Assembly: GCA_021789605.1 (NCBI GenBank)
Contig: JAJYJI010000006.1
Location: 25,680 to 77,555, forward strand
Length of the DNA stretch: 51,876 nucleotides
Source of the DNA: a bacterium
GTDB taxonomy: Bacteria > SZUA-79 > Acidulodesulfobacterales > Acidulodesulfobacteraceae
Reading direction: 5' to 3'
The notes under the pieces were generated by a model. The model ran no database searches. It was not told the origin of the DNA and worked only from the letters and a program-made list of their open reading frames with translations. This document shows positions 16,168 through 26,014 of this stretch, one piece after another (position 1 is the stretch's first letter; each line of letters starts with the position of its first letter). Position numbers and translations under genes: made by a program.

Positions 16168-18648
16168 TCAAATATTTGCCTGTTCAACGGCGCCCGCTAT
16201 GGATTCCGGCTTCTGGCTGACGGAAGATTCCAACGTTTGCTTGATATATTCTATATCGTAAGCCTCTATTACGTCTCCGGTTTTAATATCGTTAAAGTTT
16301 TCCAGAAGTATACCGCATTCGAAATTTGACTGGACTTCCTTGACGTCTTCCTTGAATCTTTTCAATGAATTTATATGACCGCTGTATATAACGACGTTGT
16401 CCCTTAAAAGCCTGACGTTCGACGACCTTTTAATAAAGCCGTTCAGCACGAAAGAGCCGGCGACCGTTCCGGACTTTGGAACGGTGAAGACGTTTCTGAC
16501 TTCGGCCTTGCCAGTAATTTTTTCCTTTTCTATGGGGGCAAGCAGTCCTTCCATTGCATCTTTAATATCCTTAACGGCGTCGTAAATTACGCTGTAATAT
16601 CTTATCTCTATTCCTTCGCTTTCGCTGAGAGACATGGCCTTGGATTCCGGACGCACGTTAAAAGCGATAATAATAGAGTTGGTGGCTTTCGCAAGCATTA
16701 CGTCGCTTTCGGTAATCGCGGAAGCTCCGCTGTGTATAATGTTGACTTTTACTTTTGGATTGGAAAGCTTTTTAAAAGACTGTATCAGCGCCTCCATGGA
16801 ACCGTAAACGTCTGTCTTGACTATCAGCTTGAGCTCTTTGACGTCTCCGGATTTTATCTTTGCGTATAATCCTTCGAGCGTCAATCTGGCGGTAGAGCTG
16901 AGCTCGGTTTCCCTGTGCTTTAACTGCCTTTCCAAGCTTATTCTTTTTGCCTCTTTTTCGTCTTTTAGGGCAATAAAATTGTCGCCGGGTGAAGAAACCC
17001 CCTCCAGTCCGAATATTTCTACCGGAATAGAAGGGCCCGCCGATTCTATCTTGTTTCCCATGTAATCTACCATTGCCCTTACCTTGACGTAATATAATCC
17101 GCATACCGCGCTGTCGTTTACTTTTAAAGTGCCGCTTTGTATCAGGACGGTAGCTACCGGACCGCGGCCTTTATCGAGTTTAGCTTCGATGACCGTGCCT
17201 CTCGCCGGTTTATTTGGATTTGCTTTTAATTCTAAAATCTCGGCCTGAAGTATAATAAGTTCGAGAAGTTCTTTTATCCCCTGACCCGTTTTGGCCGAAA
17301 CTGCCGCATAAAGAGTAGTGCCGCCGAGTTCTTCCGAAACGAGGCCGTATTCTAATAAGCTGTTTTTAATTTTCGACGGTTCGGCGCCCGGTTTGTCTAT
17401 TTTATTTATCGCAACGATAATGGGAACGTTTGCGGCTTTGGCGTGATTAATGGCTTCTACGGTTTGCGGCATAACACCGTCGTCGGCGGCGACTACAAGG
17501 ACCACTATGTCCGTTATGCCCGCTCCTCTCGCCCTCATTTCCGTAAACGCTTCGTGGCCGGGGGTATCGAGAAAAGTAATCATCGAATCGTCCGTCTTAA
17601 CGCTGTAAGCCCCTATATGCTGAGTAATGCCTCCGGCTTCGTTGGAAGTTACGTTTGTTTTTCTTATGGCATCGAGCAGAGATGTTTTGCCGTGGTCCAC
17701 ATGACCCATAACCGTGACTACCGGCGCTCTCGGCACGAGAGATTCGGGAGAGTCGGCGGCTTCTTCGAGCGCGATGGTTTCGTTAAAACTGACGTTCTCG
17801 ACGGTATATCCGTATTCCGAAGAGATGAGAGACGCGGCATCTATATCTATTACGCGGTTTATAGCGGCAATAATGCCTACGTCCATTAATTTTTTTATAA
17901 CCTCGGACGCCTTTACGCCCAGAGCCTGCGATAATTCGTTTACCGTAATTCCGCTGCTTATTTTAATTACCTTTTTCGACGCCCTTTTTTCCGGTATTAT
18001 CTGCTGAATGCGCGGCGCCTGCTTACGCGCCTTGCCTCCAAACTTTCTTTTATGTTTCCTGAAAATAAAGGATTCGCCTTCTTCGGAAGTATCGATAAAT
18101 TTTTCGTTCTTATTAAAAAATTTTACGGGCGGGCCTTTCTTTATATCTTCTTTTTTTACCGGTTTTTTATGCAGGGATGATTCCGCCGCTTCCTCGGCTA
18201 TATTCTTTACTTTTAGCGTATCCATGGTCTTTATTACGCTTAAAACGTCTTTTGTGCCGACTGCCGGAGCGGCTGTTTTTTTAGTTTCGCCTTTTTTGAA
18301 ACCCTTTTTCTGAGGATAGGCATTTTCTTTTTCTGCGGCCGGTTCCGCCGCCGAGGATTTTTTAACGCCTTTAACTTCCAAAACTAAAGCCGTACCTCTG
18401 GAGGCTAATACTTCGGAAGTTTCTTTGGCTGCCTCGCGTACTGCCGGTTTAACCTGCGCGGAAGGTTCGTTAGGCGAGGGGATATTTGCCGCCTGCGGGC
18501 TTTCCTGCGCCAAAGCGCCTGCGGCTGATGCCTTATTTTCTTCAACGGGCTCAGCCTTGCTGGCTCTTCTTCTTATGACGCCTTTTGAAACCCTTCTCTC
18601 TTCCATTTTTTTATCTTCCCTGTTTCCTATATCCTGATTATCCGTCAT
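16168..18648 (-). CDS. infB: Translation initiation factor IF-2
   Basis: An 826-residue GTPase that delivers initiator tRNA to the 30S subunit. The N-terminal 210 residues are Lys/Ala/Glu-rich and disordered, followed by an IF2_N domain ([20 protein letters not shown]). The GTPase domain has G1 [10 protein letters not shown]3 DTPGHEAF and G4 NKID. Domains II to IV complete the C-terminus. Length and architecture are normal. It starts 17 bp after nusA. Confidence 0.98.
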   Translation of the reverse strand: MTDNQDIGNREDKKMEERRVSKGVIRRRASKAEPVEENKASAAGALAQESPQAANIPSPNEPSAQVKPAVREAAKETSEVLASRGTALVLEVKGVKKSSAAEPAAEKENAYPQKKGFKKGETKKTAAPAVGTKDVLSVIKTMDTLKVKNIAEEAAESSLHKKPVKKEDIKKGPPVKFFNKNEKFIDTSEEGESFIFRKHKRKFGGKARKQAPRIQQIIPEKRASKKVIKISSGITVNELSQALGVKASEVIKKLMDVGIIAAINRVIDIDAASLISSEYGYTVENVSFNETIALEEAADSPESLVPRAPVVTVMGHVDHGKTSLLDAIRKTNVTSNEAGGITQHIGAYSVKTDDSMITFLDTPGHEAFTEMRARGAGITDIVVLVVAADDGVMPQTVEAINHAKAANVPIIVAINKIDKPGAEPSKIKNSLLEYGLVSEELGGTTLYAAVSAKTGQGIKELLELIILQAEILELKANPNKPARGTVIEAKLDKGRGPVATVLIQSGTLKVNDSAVCGLYYVKVRAMVDYMGNKIESAGPSIPVEIFGLEGVSSPGDNFIALKDEKEAKRISLERQLKHRETELSSTARLTLEGLYAKIKSGDVKELKLIVKTDVYGSMEALIQSFKKLSNPKVKVNIIHSGASAITESDVMLAKATNSIIIAFNVRPESKAMSLSESEGIEIRYYSVIYDAVKDIKDAMEGLLAPIEKEKITGKAEVRNVFTVPKSGTVAGSFVLNGFIKRSSNVRLLRDNVVIYSGHINSLKRFKEDVKEVQSNFECGILLENFNDIKTGDVIEAYDIEYIKQTLESSVSQKPESIAGAVEQANI

Positions 18649-18665
18649 ATTTTTTAATTTTTAAT

Positions 18666-19961
18666 TTAGTTAATATCTCTTTCTATCTCCTCTTTAAGAG
18701 CTATATCCGATTTTACTTTTTCCAAATATTCCGCGGCGGAGGCTATGAACTTTTGGGCTTTTTTTATATCCACCGAAATGTCTTCGGCCAATTTTGACGC
18801 ATCGGCATTTGCTATATCGTTTACCTGAACATAGCCGTTTTGAAATAAAAGTTTTGCGGTAATATCGCCCACTCCGGGTATCTCCATAAGGTCTTTATAC
18901 GCCGTCCTGTCTTTTGCGCCGACTTTAGACGCGCTTAAAATGTCTATTTTATAGCCGGTAATTTTCGTGGCAAGCCTTACGTTTTGCCCCTGCTTGCCTA
19001 TGGCGAGCGCCAGCTGGTCGTCCGGAACTATGACGGTAATGGATTTTAAATCTTCGTTTACGGCAACGCTTGAAACCTCCACGGAACTTAAAGCGTTCAC
19101 GACAAACTTGGCGGGATTGTCGGAATAAGGTATAATGTCTATTTTTTCTCCCTTAAGTTCGTTGGTTATACTCTGTATCCTGATTCCTCTCATGCCCACG
19201 CATGCGCCGACAGGGTCAACGTCCTTGTTCGTAGTGGCAACGGCTATTTTCGACCGGAATCCCGGCGCGCGGGCTATCCTCGCTATTTTAACTACTCCGT
19301 CGTAAATTTCCGGAACTTCCGTTTCGAAAAGTTTAGCTAAAAATTCGTCGGAAGCGCGGGACAGAATAAGTTTAGGCCCGCCTTTTTCCATTTTAATATT
19401 GGATAATACCGCTCTTATTCTGTCGTGCGGCTTGTACGTTTCGCTGTATATCTGCTCCTGTCTCGGTAAAACCGCCTCGGTTTTTCCTAGGTCGACTATT
19501 ATCATGGATTTTTCGACCTTTCTGACCAGTCCGCTTACTATTTCGCCTTTTCTTTCGTTAAATTCGTTATATATATTTTTATATTCTATTTCTTTTATCT
19601 TTTGAAATATAACCTGCTTTGCTACCTGCGCCTCTATCCTTCCGTATATATTTTTTTCGACTTTAAGCCCCAGGCTGTCTCCTAAAATTGCGTCGGGGTC
19701 GTTTATAAGGGCTTCTTCGACGGATATTTCCGTTTTGGGATTTTTAACTTCCTCCACGACCTGTTTGAACATAAAAACCTCTATCTCTCCGGTTTCTTCA
19801 GTAAAATGAGCCTCCAAATCGTAACCGGGGCCGAGATTTTTTCTGGCAATAGCAAGAATAGCCTGTTCCAAGGCCTCTACGACCAAATTTCTATCTATAT
19901 TTTTATCTTTTGAAACCTGGTCTATTACCGGATTCAGATCGCTTATGATAATTTGAGACAC
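18666..19961 (-). CDS. nusA: Transcription termination/antitermination protein NusA
   Basis: A 431-residue RNA polymerase-binding factor. It has the NusA N-terminal domain (about residues 1-130), an S1 domain (KGEIVSGLVRKVEKSMIIVDLG), two KH domains (DPVGACVGMRGIRIQ; LAIGKQGQNVRLA) and one C-terminal helix-hairpin-helix segment (MEIPGVGDITAKLLFQNGY). It lies between rimP (89-bp gap) and infB (17-bp gap). NusA stimulates intrinsic termination, which matters because a terminator-like hairpin precedes this operon. Confidence 0.97.
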   Translation of the reverse strand: MSQIIISDLNPVIDQVSKDKNIDRNLVVEALEQAILAIARKNLGPGYDLEAHFTEETGEIEVFMFKQVVEEVKNPKTEISVEEALINDPDAILGDSLGLKVEKNIYGRIEAQVAKQVIFQKIKEIEYKNIYNEFNERKGEIVSGLVRKVEKSMIIVDLGKTEAVLPRQEQIYSETYKPHDRIRAVLSNIKMEKGGPKLILSRASDEFLAKLFETEVPEIYDGVVKIARIARAPGFRSKIAVATTNKDVDPVGACVGMRGIRIQSITNELKGEKIDIIPYSDNPAKFVVNALSSVEVSSVAVNEDLKSITVIVPDDQLALAIGKQGQNVRLATKITGYKIDILSASKVGAKDRTAYKDLMEIPGVGDITAKLLFQNGYVQVNDIANADASKLAEDISVDIKKAQKFIASAAEYLEKVKSDIALKEEIERDIN

Positions 19962-20050
19962 TTTGCCGCTCTCCTTAATGTTATTAAACTATAATTTAGT
20001 ACGATATTTATATTTTTATTTATATATTTAGTTTATTTTATATTATAAAA

Positions 20051-20536
20051 TTATACGACCAACAAATTTCCTTTCTTGATTTCCATAAAAGAAACTATTC
20101 TTTGCTTTTTCTCTATTTCGTCAAAAATCGCGACGTCCTGCTTTCCGCCGTCGCAGTCTCCATATGTATCCGTAATTTCTCCGATAAGGTTTAACCTGCC
20201 CTCTGCCTTATTTTTTAAAGAAATTTTAACTCTTTTTCCCTTAAATTTTTTATAATCTTCGAATTTTAACAGAATCCTGTTTACGCCGGGAGACGAAACT
20301 TCCAGCGTATATCTAAATTTTATAACGTCCTTTACGTCTAAAATCATGCTCAATTCTTTAGATATATTTGATAGCGACGATATATCGACTCCTTTGTCCG
20401 CATCGACGTAAACCCTTAAAATGGCTCCGCTGTCTTTTCTTGCGGCAAGAAATACCGCACCCACGATATAGCATCCGTAATAAGGCGCTATATCCGCGCA
20501 AATTTTTTCTATATCTTTTATTAAATTTTCGTGCAT
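20051..20536 (-). CDS. rimP: Ribosome maturation factor RimP
   Basis: A 161-residue protein of the RimP family, required for 30S assembly. The N-terminal domain includes GAILRVYVDADKGVDISSLS, and the conserved RYTLEVSSPGVNRIL is diagnostic. The C-terminal SH3-like domain follows. The ATG at 20536 fits the family's N-terminus, yet only 5 bases separate it from the poly-T tract of a terminator-like hairpin, and no ribosome-binding site is visible. It heads the rimP-nusA-infB-rbfA cluster. Confidence 0.95.
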   Translation of the reverse strand: MHENLIKDIEKICADIAPYYGCYIVGAVFLAARKDSGAILRVYVDADKGVDISSLSNISKELSMILDVKDVIKFRYTLEVSSPGVNRILLKFEDYKKFKGKRVKISLKNKAEGRLNLIGEITDTYGDCDGGKQDVAIFDEIEKKQRIVSFMEIKKGNLLVV

Positions 20537-20541
20537 AAAAC

Positions 20542-20567
20542 AAAAAAAGCGGGTCTAGCCCACTTTT
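20542..20567 (-). terminator. Intrinsic terminator / possible attenuator directly upstream of rimP
   Basis: On the minus strand the stem AAAAGTGGG pairs with CCCGCTTTT (one G-T wobble) around the loop CTAGA and runs into seven consecutive T (20548 down to 20542). This is a textbook intrinsic terminator shape. It lies 73 bp after the truA stop codon, so it can end the pilBTCSR-truA transcript. It also ends only 5 bases before the rimP start codon, so any transcript entering rimP from upstream must read through it. Confidence 0.8.
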
Positions 20568-20640
20568 ATATAAAAAATCCGGATATGAAATCTTTTTTAT
20601 ATACCAATATATAAAATTATAAATAATATTTAATAAAATA

Positions 20641-21408
20641 TCAACAATAAATTTTATGCCTGTAACTTACGGAGTATAAAAAAAGCCCGCAGGGAGGCGC
20701 GCAAACCGAACCGTAAGCTCCTTTTTCGCCGGCCAGCATGCGCTTTATATTATTTAAGCTCATTTTGCCGGCGCCGCACAGAACTATGCCGCCGGCTATC
20801 CTTCTTACCATATGCCTTAAGAAACCCTCTCCCTCGACAAAGATATCGAATCCGTAATTCTTCCGGCAAATTTTTATTCCCATTACGACTCTGAAATAGT
20901 TTTCGGAATTTTTTCCTTTTTCTTTTTTCGTAAAGTTAAAGAAATTGTTTCTGCCGGAAAAAATAGCAGCCGATTCGCTCATAATATCAAAATTTAATTC
21001 TTCTTTGACGAACCACGAACCGTCGGATAATATAGGGCTTTTATATCCGGAATTAATTTTATAAAGGTATGTTTTGGACAGTGCGTCGTGCGTAGCGTGA
21101 AAGGAATCGTGGACTATTTCTAAATTTTTTACGGATATATCCGAAGGAAGGATGCCGTTAAGAGAAATTTTAAACCTGTCCAAATCGTAATAGAACGGAA
21201 GCCGGAAATTAGCGACCTGGTTTAACGCATGGACTCCTGCATCGGTCCTCCCCGATACCGATAATTTCGTTCCGCATTTCGTTGCGGCGTATATGGCCTT
21301 TAAGATTTCGTCTTCTATGGTTTTGTTCTTTTTAACGCTATTATCGTTCTGCGCCTGCCAGCCGTTATAATTGGTCCCGCAATATTCCAAAACTATTAAA
21401 TAATTCAT
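20641..21408 (-). CDS. truA: tRNA pseudouridine(38-40) synthase TruA
   Basis: A 255-residue enzyme that modifies the anticodon-stem-loop positions 38-40. Catalytic Asp56 lies in VSGRTDAGVHALNQVA; YCGTNYNGWQAQ at the start and GEGFLRHMVRRIAGG near residues 190-205 are family signatures. Its start overlaps the pilR stop by 4 bp, so a tRNA-modification gene is translationally coupled to a pilus regulator. A terminator follows it. Confidence 0.97.
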   Translation of the reverse strand: MNYLIVLEYCGTNYNGWQAQNDNSVKKNKTIEDEILKAIYAATKCGTKLSVSGRTDAGVHALNQVANFRLPFYYDLDRFKISLNGILPSDISVKNLEIVHDSFHATHDALSKTYLYKINSGYKSPILSDGSWFVKEELNFDIMSESAAIFSGRNNFFNFTKKEKGKNSENYFRVVMGIKICRKNYGFDIFVEGEGFLRHMVRRIAGGIVLCGAGKMSLNNIKRMLAGEKGAYGSVCAPPCGLFLYSVSYRHKIYC

Positions 21409-22922
21409 CTTTCATTTTTATTATTATTTTTAGACAATATATATCTTAAGGACCTCAAAGACAAGCCAAGGCTCCTTGCGGCTTCGACCCTGGAATTTTC
21501 TTTATCAGCCCTGCCGGCGGCTATGCTTCTTTCTATGTTTTTTATAAAATCCGGCAGGGATAACCCCCGCTCTCTGTTTATGGCGTCGAAGATGCCCGCT
21601 ATCTTCGATAAATAATCGCCGCCGCCTGCCGCGGATGAACCTGTTCCGTTTTCTTTCTCCGCCGCATATGGCGCGGCTTTTCTTTCGATTTTATTTTCTC
21701 TAAAAACATAATCCGGCAGACATTCCGCTCCGATTTCTTTTGTCCCGCCGGATGCGCTATCGCCTCCGCAGTAGATGCATGCTCTTTCTACGATGTTTTC
21801 GAGCTCCCTCACGTTGCCGGAATAGCTGTAATTCATAAGGACCGCCAGAGCTTGGGGAGAAATAGAATTTATATTTTTCGAAAATTTTTTAATAAAATAA
21901 GACGCGAGGGCGGAAATATCTTCTTTATGCTCCCTTAAGGAAGGCATTCTAATATTTACGGCATTTAACCTATAATATAAGTCCTCCCTAAATTTGCCTT
22001 CGGATATCAGCTTCTCTAAATCTTTGTTCGTGGCGGCGATTATCTTTATCATTACGGATTCTTCCTTGTTGGAACCTAATTTTCTATAAACTTTTTCCTG
22101 CAGGACCCTTAAGAGCTTCACCTGAACCTGCAAAGGCAAATCCCCTATTTCGTCCAGAAAAAGAACGCCCCCGTCCGCATATTTTATCATGCCCATTTTA
22201 TCTTTTTCCGCTCCCGTGAAGGCTCCTCTTAAATAGCCGAACAATTCGCTTTCGACGAGGTTTTCCGGAATTGCGGCAAGATTAACTGGAACAAACGGGA
22301 TATCCGTCCGTCCGGATAAATTTTTGGAATAAATCTCGTGAATCAATCTCGCCGCCAATTCTTTACCCGTGCCGGATTCCCCGGTAATAAGAACCGTGCC
22401 GGAGCTTAAAGAAACCCGCGGTATCTCGTTCAAAACATTCCTTACGGCGTTGGATTCCCCTATTATTCCTCCCGCCGCGGGACGCGCCGCTTTAAGGCTG
22501 CTTAACTCCTCGTAAACGGAAAAATAATCCAGCGCCCGCTTTATAATCAGCTTAAACTCCTCGTTGTCGAACGGCTTGGGTATGTAATCGTAGGCGCCCG
22601 CTTTTACGGCCTCTATGCCGGTTTTGACGTCCGAATATGCCGTCATCAATATAACCGGAATATATTTAGAGTTTAAATCCGCTCTTTCGACTTTAAAATA
22701 TTTTAAAAAATCTATGCCGGAAGATTCCGGCATTTTTACGTCGGTAATAATCAGGGAGAAAGAATTTTCGCCGATAAGTTTTTTTGCGTAGTTTACGCTT
22801 TCGGCGGTAAAAATATCGTATCCTTCGAATTTAAGAAGTATTTTAATAGATTCGAGTATAGATTTTTCGTCGTCTATTATTAATATTTTTCTTTTATCTT
22901 TATCGTCCATATCCAAATTCAC
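21405..22922 (-). CDS. pilR: Sigma-54-dependent response regulator PilR
   Basis: A 505-residue NtrC-family activator. The receiver domain has the acidic pair IIDDE and the phospho-acceptor Asp61 in IITDVKMPESSG. The AAA+ domain has Walker A GESGTGKE, the sigma-54-contacting GAFTGA loop, and Walker B GGVLFLDEIGDLP. A Fis-type helix-turn-helix ends the protein (SRVEAARSLGLSLRSLRYIL). It stands 31 bp after the PilS-type kinase. PilR classically activates the pilin promoter from sigma-54. The pilA target is not in this window. Confidence 0.9.
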   Translation of the reverse strand: MNLDMDDKDKRKILIIDDEKSILESIKILLKFEGYDIFTAESVNYAKKLIGENSFSLIITDVKMPESSGIDFLKYFKVERADLNSKYIPVILMTAYSDVKTGIEAVKAGAYDYIPKPFDNEEFKLIIKRALDYFSVYEELSSLKAARPAAGGIIGESNAVRNVLNEIPRVSLSSGTVLITGESGTGKELAARLIHEIYSKNLSGRTDIPFVPVNLAAIPENLVESELFGYLRGAFTGAEKDKMGMIKYADGGVLFLDEIGDLPLQVQVKLLRVLQEKVYRKLGSNKEESVMIKIIAATNKDLEKLISEGKFREDLYYRLNAVNIRMPSLREHKEDISALASYFIKKFSKNINSISPQALAVLMNYSYSGNVRELENIVERACIYCGGDSASGGTKEIGAECLPDYVFRENKIERKAAPYAAEKENGTGSSAAGGGDYLSKIAGIFDAINRERGLSLPDFIKNIERSIAAGRADKENSRVEAARSLGLSLRSLRYILSKNNNKNER

Positions 22923-22953
22923 TAGGGATTATATAATATATAACTAACCGCGA

Positions 22954-24723
22954 TTAATTAGGATTAAAGGGCGTCATGGGTATGCCTATTTTTATAAGCA
23001 TCCCCTCGTTCGCCCGGCTGTACGCTTCTATCGAGCCGCTAAGGCTTTCCGTAATGGAATGAACTATCGACAACCCTAAGCCGAATCCGTCTTCTTTTGT
23101 CGTGAAAAGCGGCTTAAAGGCATTGCGCAGTGTAAAGTCGTCCATTCCTTCCCCGTTATCCGCTATGCTAATCAAAATGATTTTTTTTCCGCTTTCGTTT
23201 TCCGTAATTTTTGAGCCGAGCCTTATTGTCCATGTTTTTCCGGCTGTTTCGTTCCCGCCCTTAATAGACTTTCTTTCTATAGATTGTATAGCATTTTGAA
23301 GTATATTTACAAGTATCTGCCCCAGCCTGCTTTTTTCGGAAAACATTTCCGTGCGCTTATCGATATTATTGCGCATGCTTATTTCTACCCCGCCGCTTAT
23401 ATATTTTTTATCCGAATTTGCAAACCTCGAAATTAACTCTTCCGCAAATAAAAAAAGATTGAATTCTTCAATATTGCTTGCTCCTCCGCCGTTTTTAGAT
23501 TTTACTTTAACGAATCCTAAAAAATCTTTTACCAAATTATCCAATCTTTGCACTTCCGTTTTTATTATGCCCGTCAATTGCCTGTAATCGCTTTCGTTGC
23601 ATTCCACGCTCCCCGAATTTAAAATATAGGCGGAAGTATTGATTGCCGCAAGAGGATTCCTTATCTCGTGGGCCAGCCATCCTGCGAGTTTTCCGGCCGT
23701 AGCCAGGCCTTCGTTGATTTTTGATTCGATTTCAAGCCGTTTTATATAAGTTATATCCCTGAAAAGCATAATATATCCGCCCGTTTTATGTTTGCCGCCG
23801 TCCATCTTAGTCAGGCTGAATCCCAAAATCATATCTTTATAATTTAATTCGAACCTTTTAATATTGCCATTATAAGTTCCCGATTCTATGCCGGCTAAAA
23901 TATCGGGCGGAAAATTAAGAATAATGTCCCTTATTTTTATGCGGAAATTATGCATAATGCCGGCCTTTGCCAGAAATTCTCCGCGGACGGAGTTTAAACC
24001 GAGCATCTTTACCGCCGCATCATTAATAAAGATAATTGAGTTGTCGGCGTCAAGCACTATTATTCCCTGGGAAAAACTGTTGAACAATTCTCTGTTAAAA
24101 TATTGCGACCTTATAATAAATTCTTCCCTTTCGACGATTTTCTTGCTAAGAATATTTAATTCTCCGGAAAAATTATAAAGAAGCCAGCTGAATATTAAAA
24201 CGCCGAGGATGTTGATGCTAGTCAAAAATAAAAGCTTGTCCGGGTTAGCTAAAAAATATGCGTGATTGCCTAGGGCGAGATAATATTGCATATCTGCGGA
24301 CAAGCCTAAAGCCAGAGCGGACGCCGTTCCTATAAGCATTACTCCCGGCCTTAAAAAAACAAATGCGGATATCAGTATAAAAATATAATACAAAAATATA
24401 AATTTGCCGCTCAAACCGCCGGTCAGTAAAACTACCGCCGTTATAACTATAATGTCGGCGAAAAGTTGAAGATAGCCGAAATACGACAGGTAGGCGGCGT
24501 TTTCCTTTTTATCGAGATATGAAAGGGCGGCGGAATAAACGAGGGTTGCAAATATGGCAAAGGCCGTAAGGAAATAAACTAAATAACTGTGGCGTATTAA
24601 ATCTTTAAGGTTGATTAAAACATATGTCAGGATAATTATGGAAAAAGCGAAAATCCTGAAAATTATTATAAATTTTATTTTTCTGTATAAATCCGCGTAA
24701 CCGGTTTTATTATCTTTTTTCAT
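22954..24723 (-). CDS. pilS: PilS-like membrane sensor histidine kinase
   Basis: A 589-residue kinase with six N-terminal transmembrane helices (about residues 15-190), as in PilS. A PAS domain follows (about residues 210-330, with GIIVLDADNSIIFINDAAVKMLG). The HisKA domain has LAHEIRNPLAAINTSAYIL with the phospho-accepting His, and the HATPase domain has ADNGEGM and EDGFGLGLSIVHSI. Its start overlaps the pilC stop by 4 bp. It is paired with PilR and with pilB, pilT and pilC, and likely senses membrane or pilin status. Confidence 0.9.
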   Translation of the reverse strand: MKKDNKTGYADLYRKIKFIIIFRIFAFSIIILTYVLINLKDLIRHSYLVYFLTAFAIFATLVYSAALSYLDKKENAAYLSYFGYLQLFADIIVITAVVLLTGGLSGKFIFLYYIFILISAFVFLRPGVMLIGTASALALGLSADMQYYLALGNHAYFLANPDKLLFLTSINILGVLIFSWLLYNFSGELNILSKKIVEREEFIIRSQYFNRELFNSFSQGIIVLDADNSIIFINDAAVKMLGLNSVRGEFLAKAGIMHNFRIKIRDIILNFPPDILAGIESGTYNGNIKRFELNYKDMILGFSLTKMDGGKHKTGGYIMLFRDITYIKRLEIESKINEGLATAGKLAGWLAHEIRNPLAAINTSAYILNSGSVECNESDYRQLTGIIKTEVQRLDNLVKDFLGFVKVKSKNGGGASNIEEFNLFLFAEELISRFANSDKKYISGGVEISMRNNIDKRTEMFSEKSRLGQILVNILQNAIQSIERKSIKGGNETAGKTWTIRLGSKITENESGKKIILISIADNGEGMDDFTLRNAFKPLFTTKEDGFGLGLSIVHSITESLSGSIEAYSRANEGMLIKIGIPMTPFNPN

Positions 24724-25946
24724 CCCTTAATAGCTTTTCCGAGATTAAATATCGGCAAATACATCGCTACTACCAATGTTCCGACGACTATTCCGAGGAA
24801 TACTATTAAGGCTGGCTCCAGCATCTGAGTTAAATTATTAACCGCGTTATCGACCTCCTCGTCGTAATAATCGGCAACTTTGTTAAGCATGGCGTCGAGA
24901 TTTCCGGTTTTTTCTCCCACTATGACCATCTGGATAACAAGCGGCGGAAATAGCTTGGTTTTATTGAGCGCGGAGCTTAAAGGCGAGCCGGAAGATACGT
25001 CCTCTTTAGTCTGTAAAAGCGCCTCCTCGATTATCTTATTTCCGCTTGTCTTAGAAACTATGCCTAATCCGGCAAGAATGGGAACGCCGCTTTCCACCAT
25101 GGTAGAAAGGGTTCTTGCAAAACGGGCTATCGCTACTTTTTTAAGCAGATTGCCTATGACCGGTATTTTAAGAAAAAGCTTGTCTATATTTCTTCTTCCG
25201 CTTTCTCTTTTTCCGTAGGTCTTGAACAAAAATACAAGTACGGCAAAGGCTATGAGGATATAAAAAATATACTCTCTCATAAAATCAGAGAAAGATATGA
25301 CGTCTCTCGTCAGGGCCGGCAGTTTAGCTCCGACGCTTGCGAACAGATTTGCAAAAACTGGTATGACGAAAGTCATAAGTATTACTATGACTCCTATTGC
25401 GACGGCAAGGACGATTATGGGATATATCATCGCGCCTTTTATCTTTCGTTTCAATTTCAATATTTTTTCGAAATAAACCGCCAGCCTCTTAAAAACCCTG
25501 TCTAAAACTCCGCCTTTTTCGCCGGATTCGACGAGGCTTACGTATAAATCGTTAAAAACCCTCGGAAATTTTTTTAAACTGTCGGATAAAGAAGAGCCGC
25601 TCTCGATGCCTTCTCTTATTTTGGTTAAAATGCCTTTTAACTGCATGTCTTTCTGCTGTTCTATCATTATAGTCAAACCCTGAAGTATAGGCACTCCTGA
25701 ATCTACGAGGGAAGAAAACTGCCTTGTAAACACGATGAGGTTATTGTCGCTTATTTTTGTTTTTGGACCTACTTCCTTGGTGGATTTAATGCTTAAGTTT
25801 AAAAAATCGTTTTTTTTCTTTACGTCTATGGGGAAAATGTCCATCTTGCGTATTGCTTCAAGCGCCTGTTCGGAACTCTGCGCCTCAATTTCTCCTTTAG
25901 TGTATTCACCGTTCCGTTTCTTCCCTCTCCACCTATATGCGGCCAT
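24720..25946 (-). CDS. pilC: Type IV pilus inner-membrane platform protein PilC
   Basis: A 408-residue polytopic protein with two T2SSF/GspF domains. Each contains the paired pattern, FTRQFSSLVDSGVPILQGL in the first and FARTLSTMVESGVPILAGL in the second. Transmembrane segments lie near residues 170-195, 222-245 and 378-400. PilC couples the PilB and PilT motors to pilin extraction from the membrane. It lies between pilT (68-bp gap) and pilS. Confidence 0.96.
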   Translation of the reverse strand: MAAYRWRGKKRNGEYTKGEIEAQSSEQALEAIRKMDIFPIDVKKKNDFLNLSIKSTKEVGPKTKISDNNLIVFTRQFSSLVDSGVPILQGLTIMIEQQKDMQLKGILTKIREGIESGSSLSDSLKKFPRVFNDLYVSLVESGEKGGVLDRVFKRLAVYFEKILKLKRKIKGAMIYPIIVLAVAIGVIVILMTFVIPVFANLFASVGAKLPALTRDVISFSDFMREYIFYILIAFAVLVFLFKTYGKRESGRRNIDKLFLKIPVIGNLLKKVAIARFARTLSTMVESGVPILAGLGIVSKTSGNKIIEEALLQTKEDVSSGSPLSSALNKTKLFPPLVIQMVIVGEKTGNLDAMLNKVADYYDEEVDNAVNNLTQMLEPALIVFLGIVVGTLVVAMYLPIFNLGKAIKG

Positions 25947-26014
25947 TTATTTTAGCTCTCCGGATTAATTAATCATTAGTGCATATAACATAATATACTA
26001 AATAATGCATAAAA

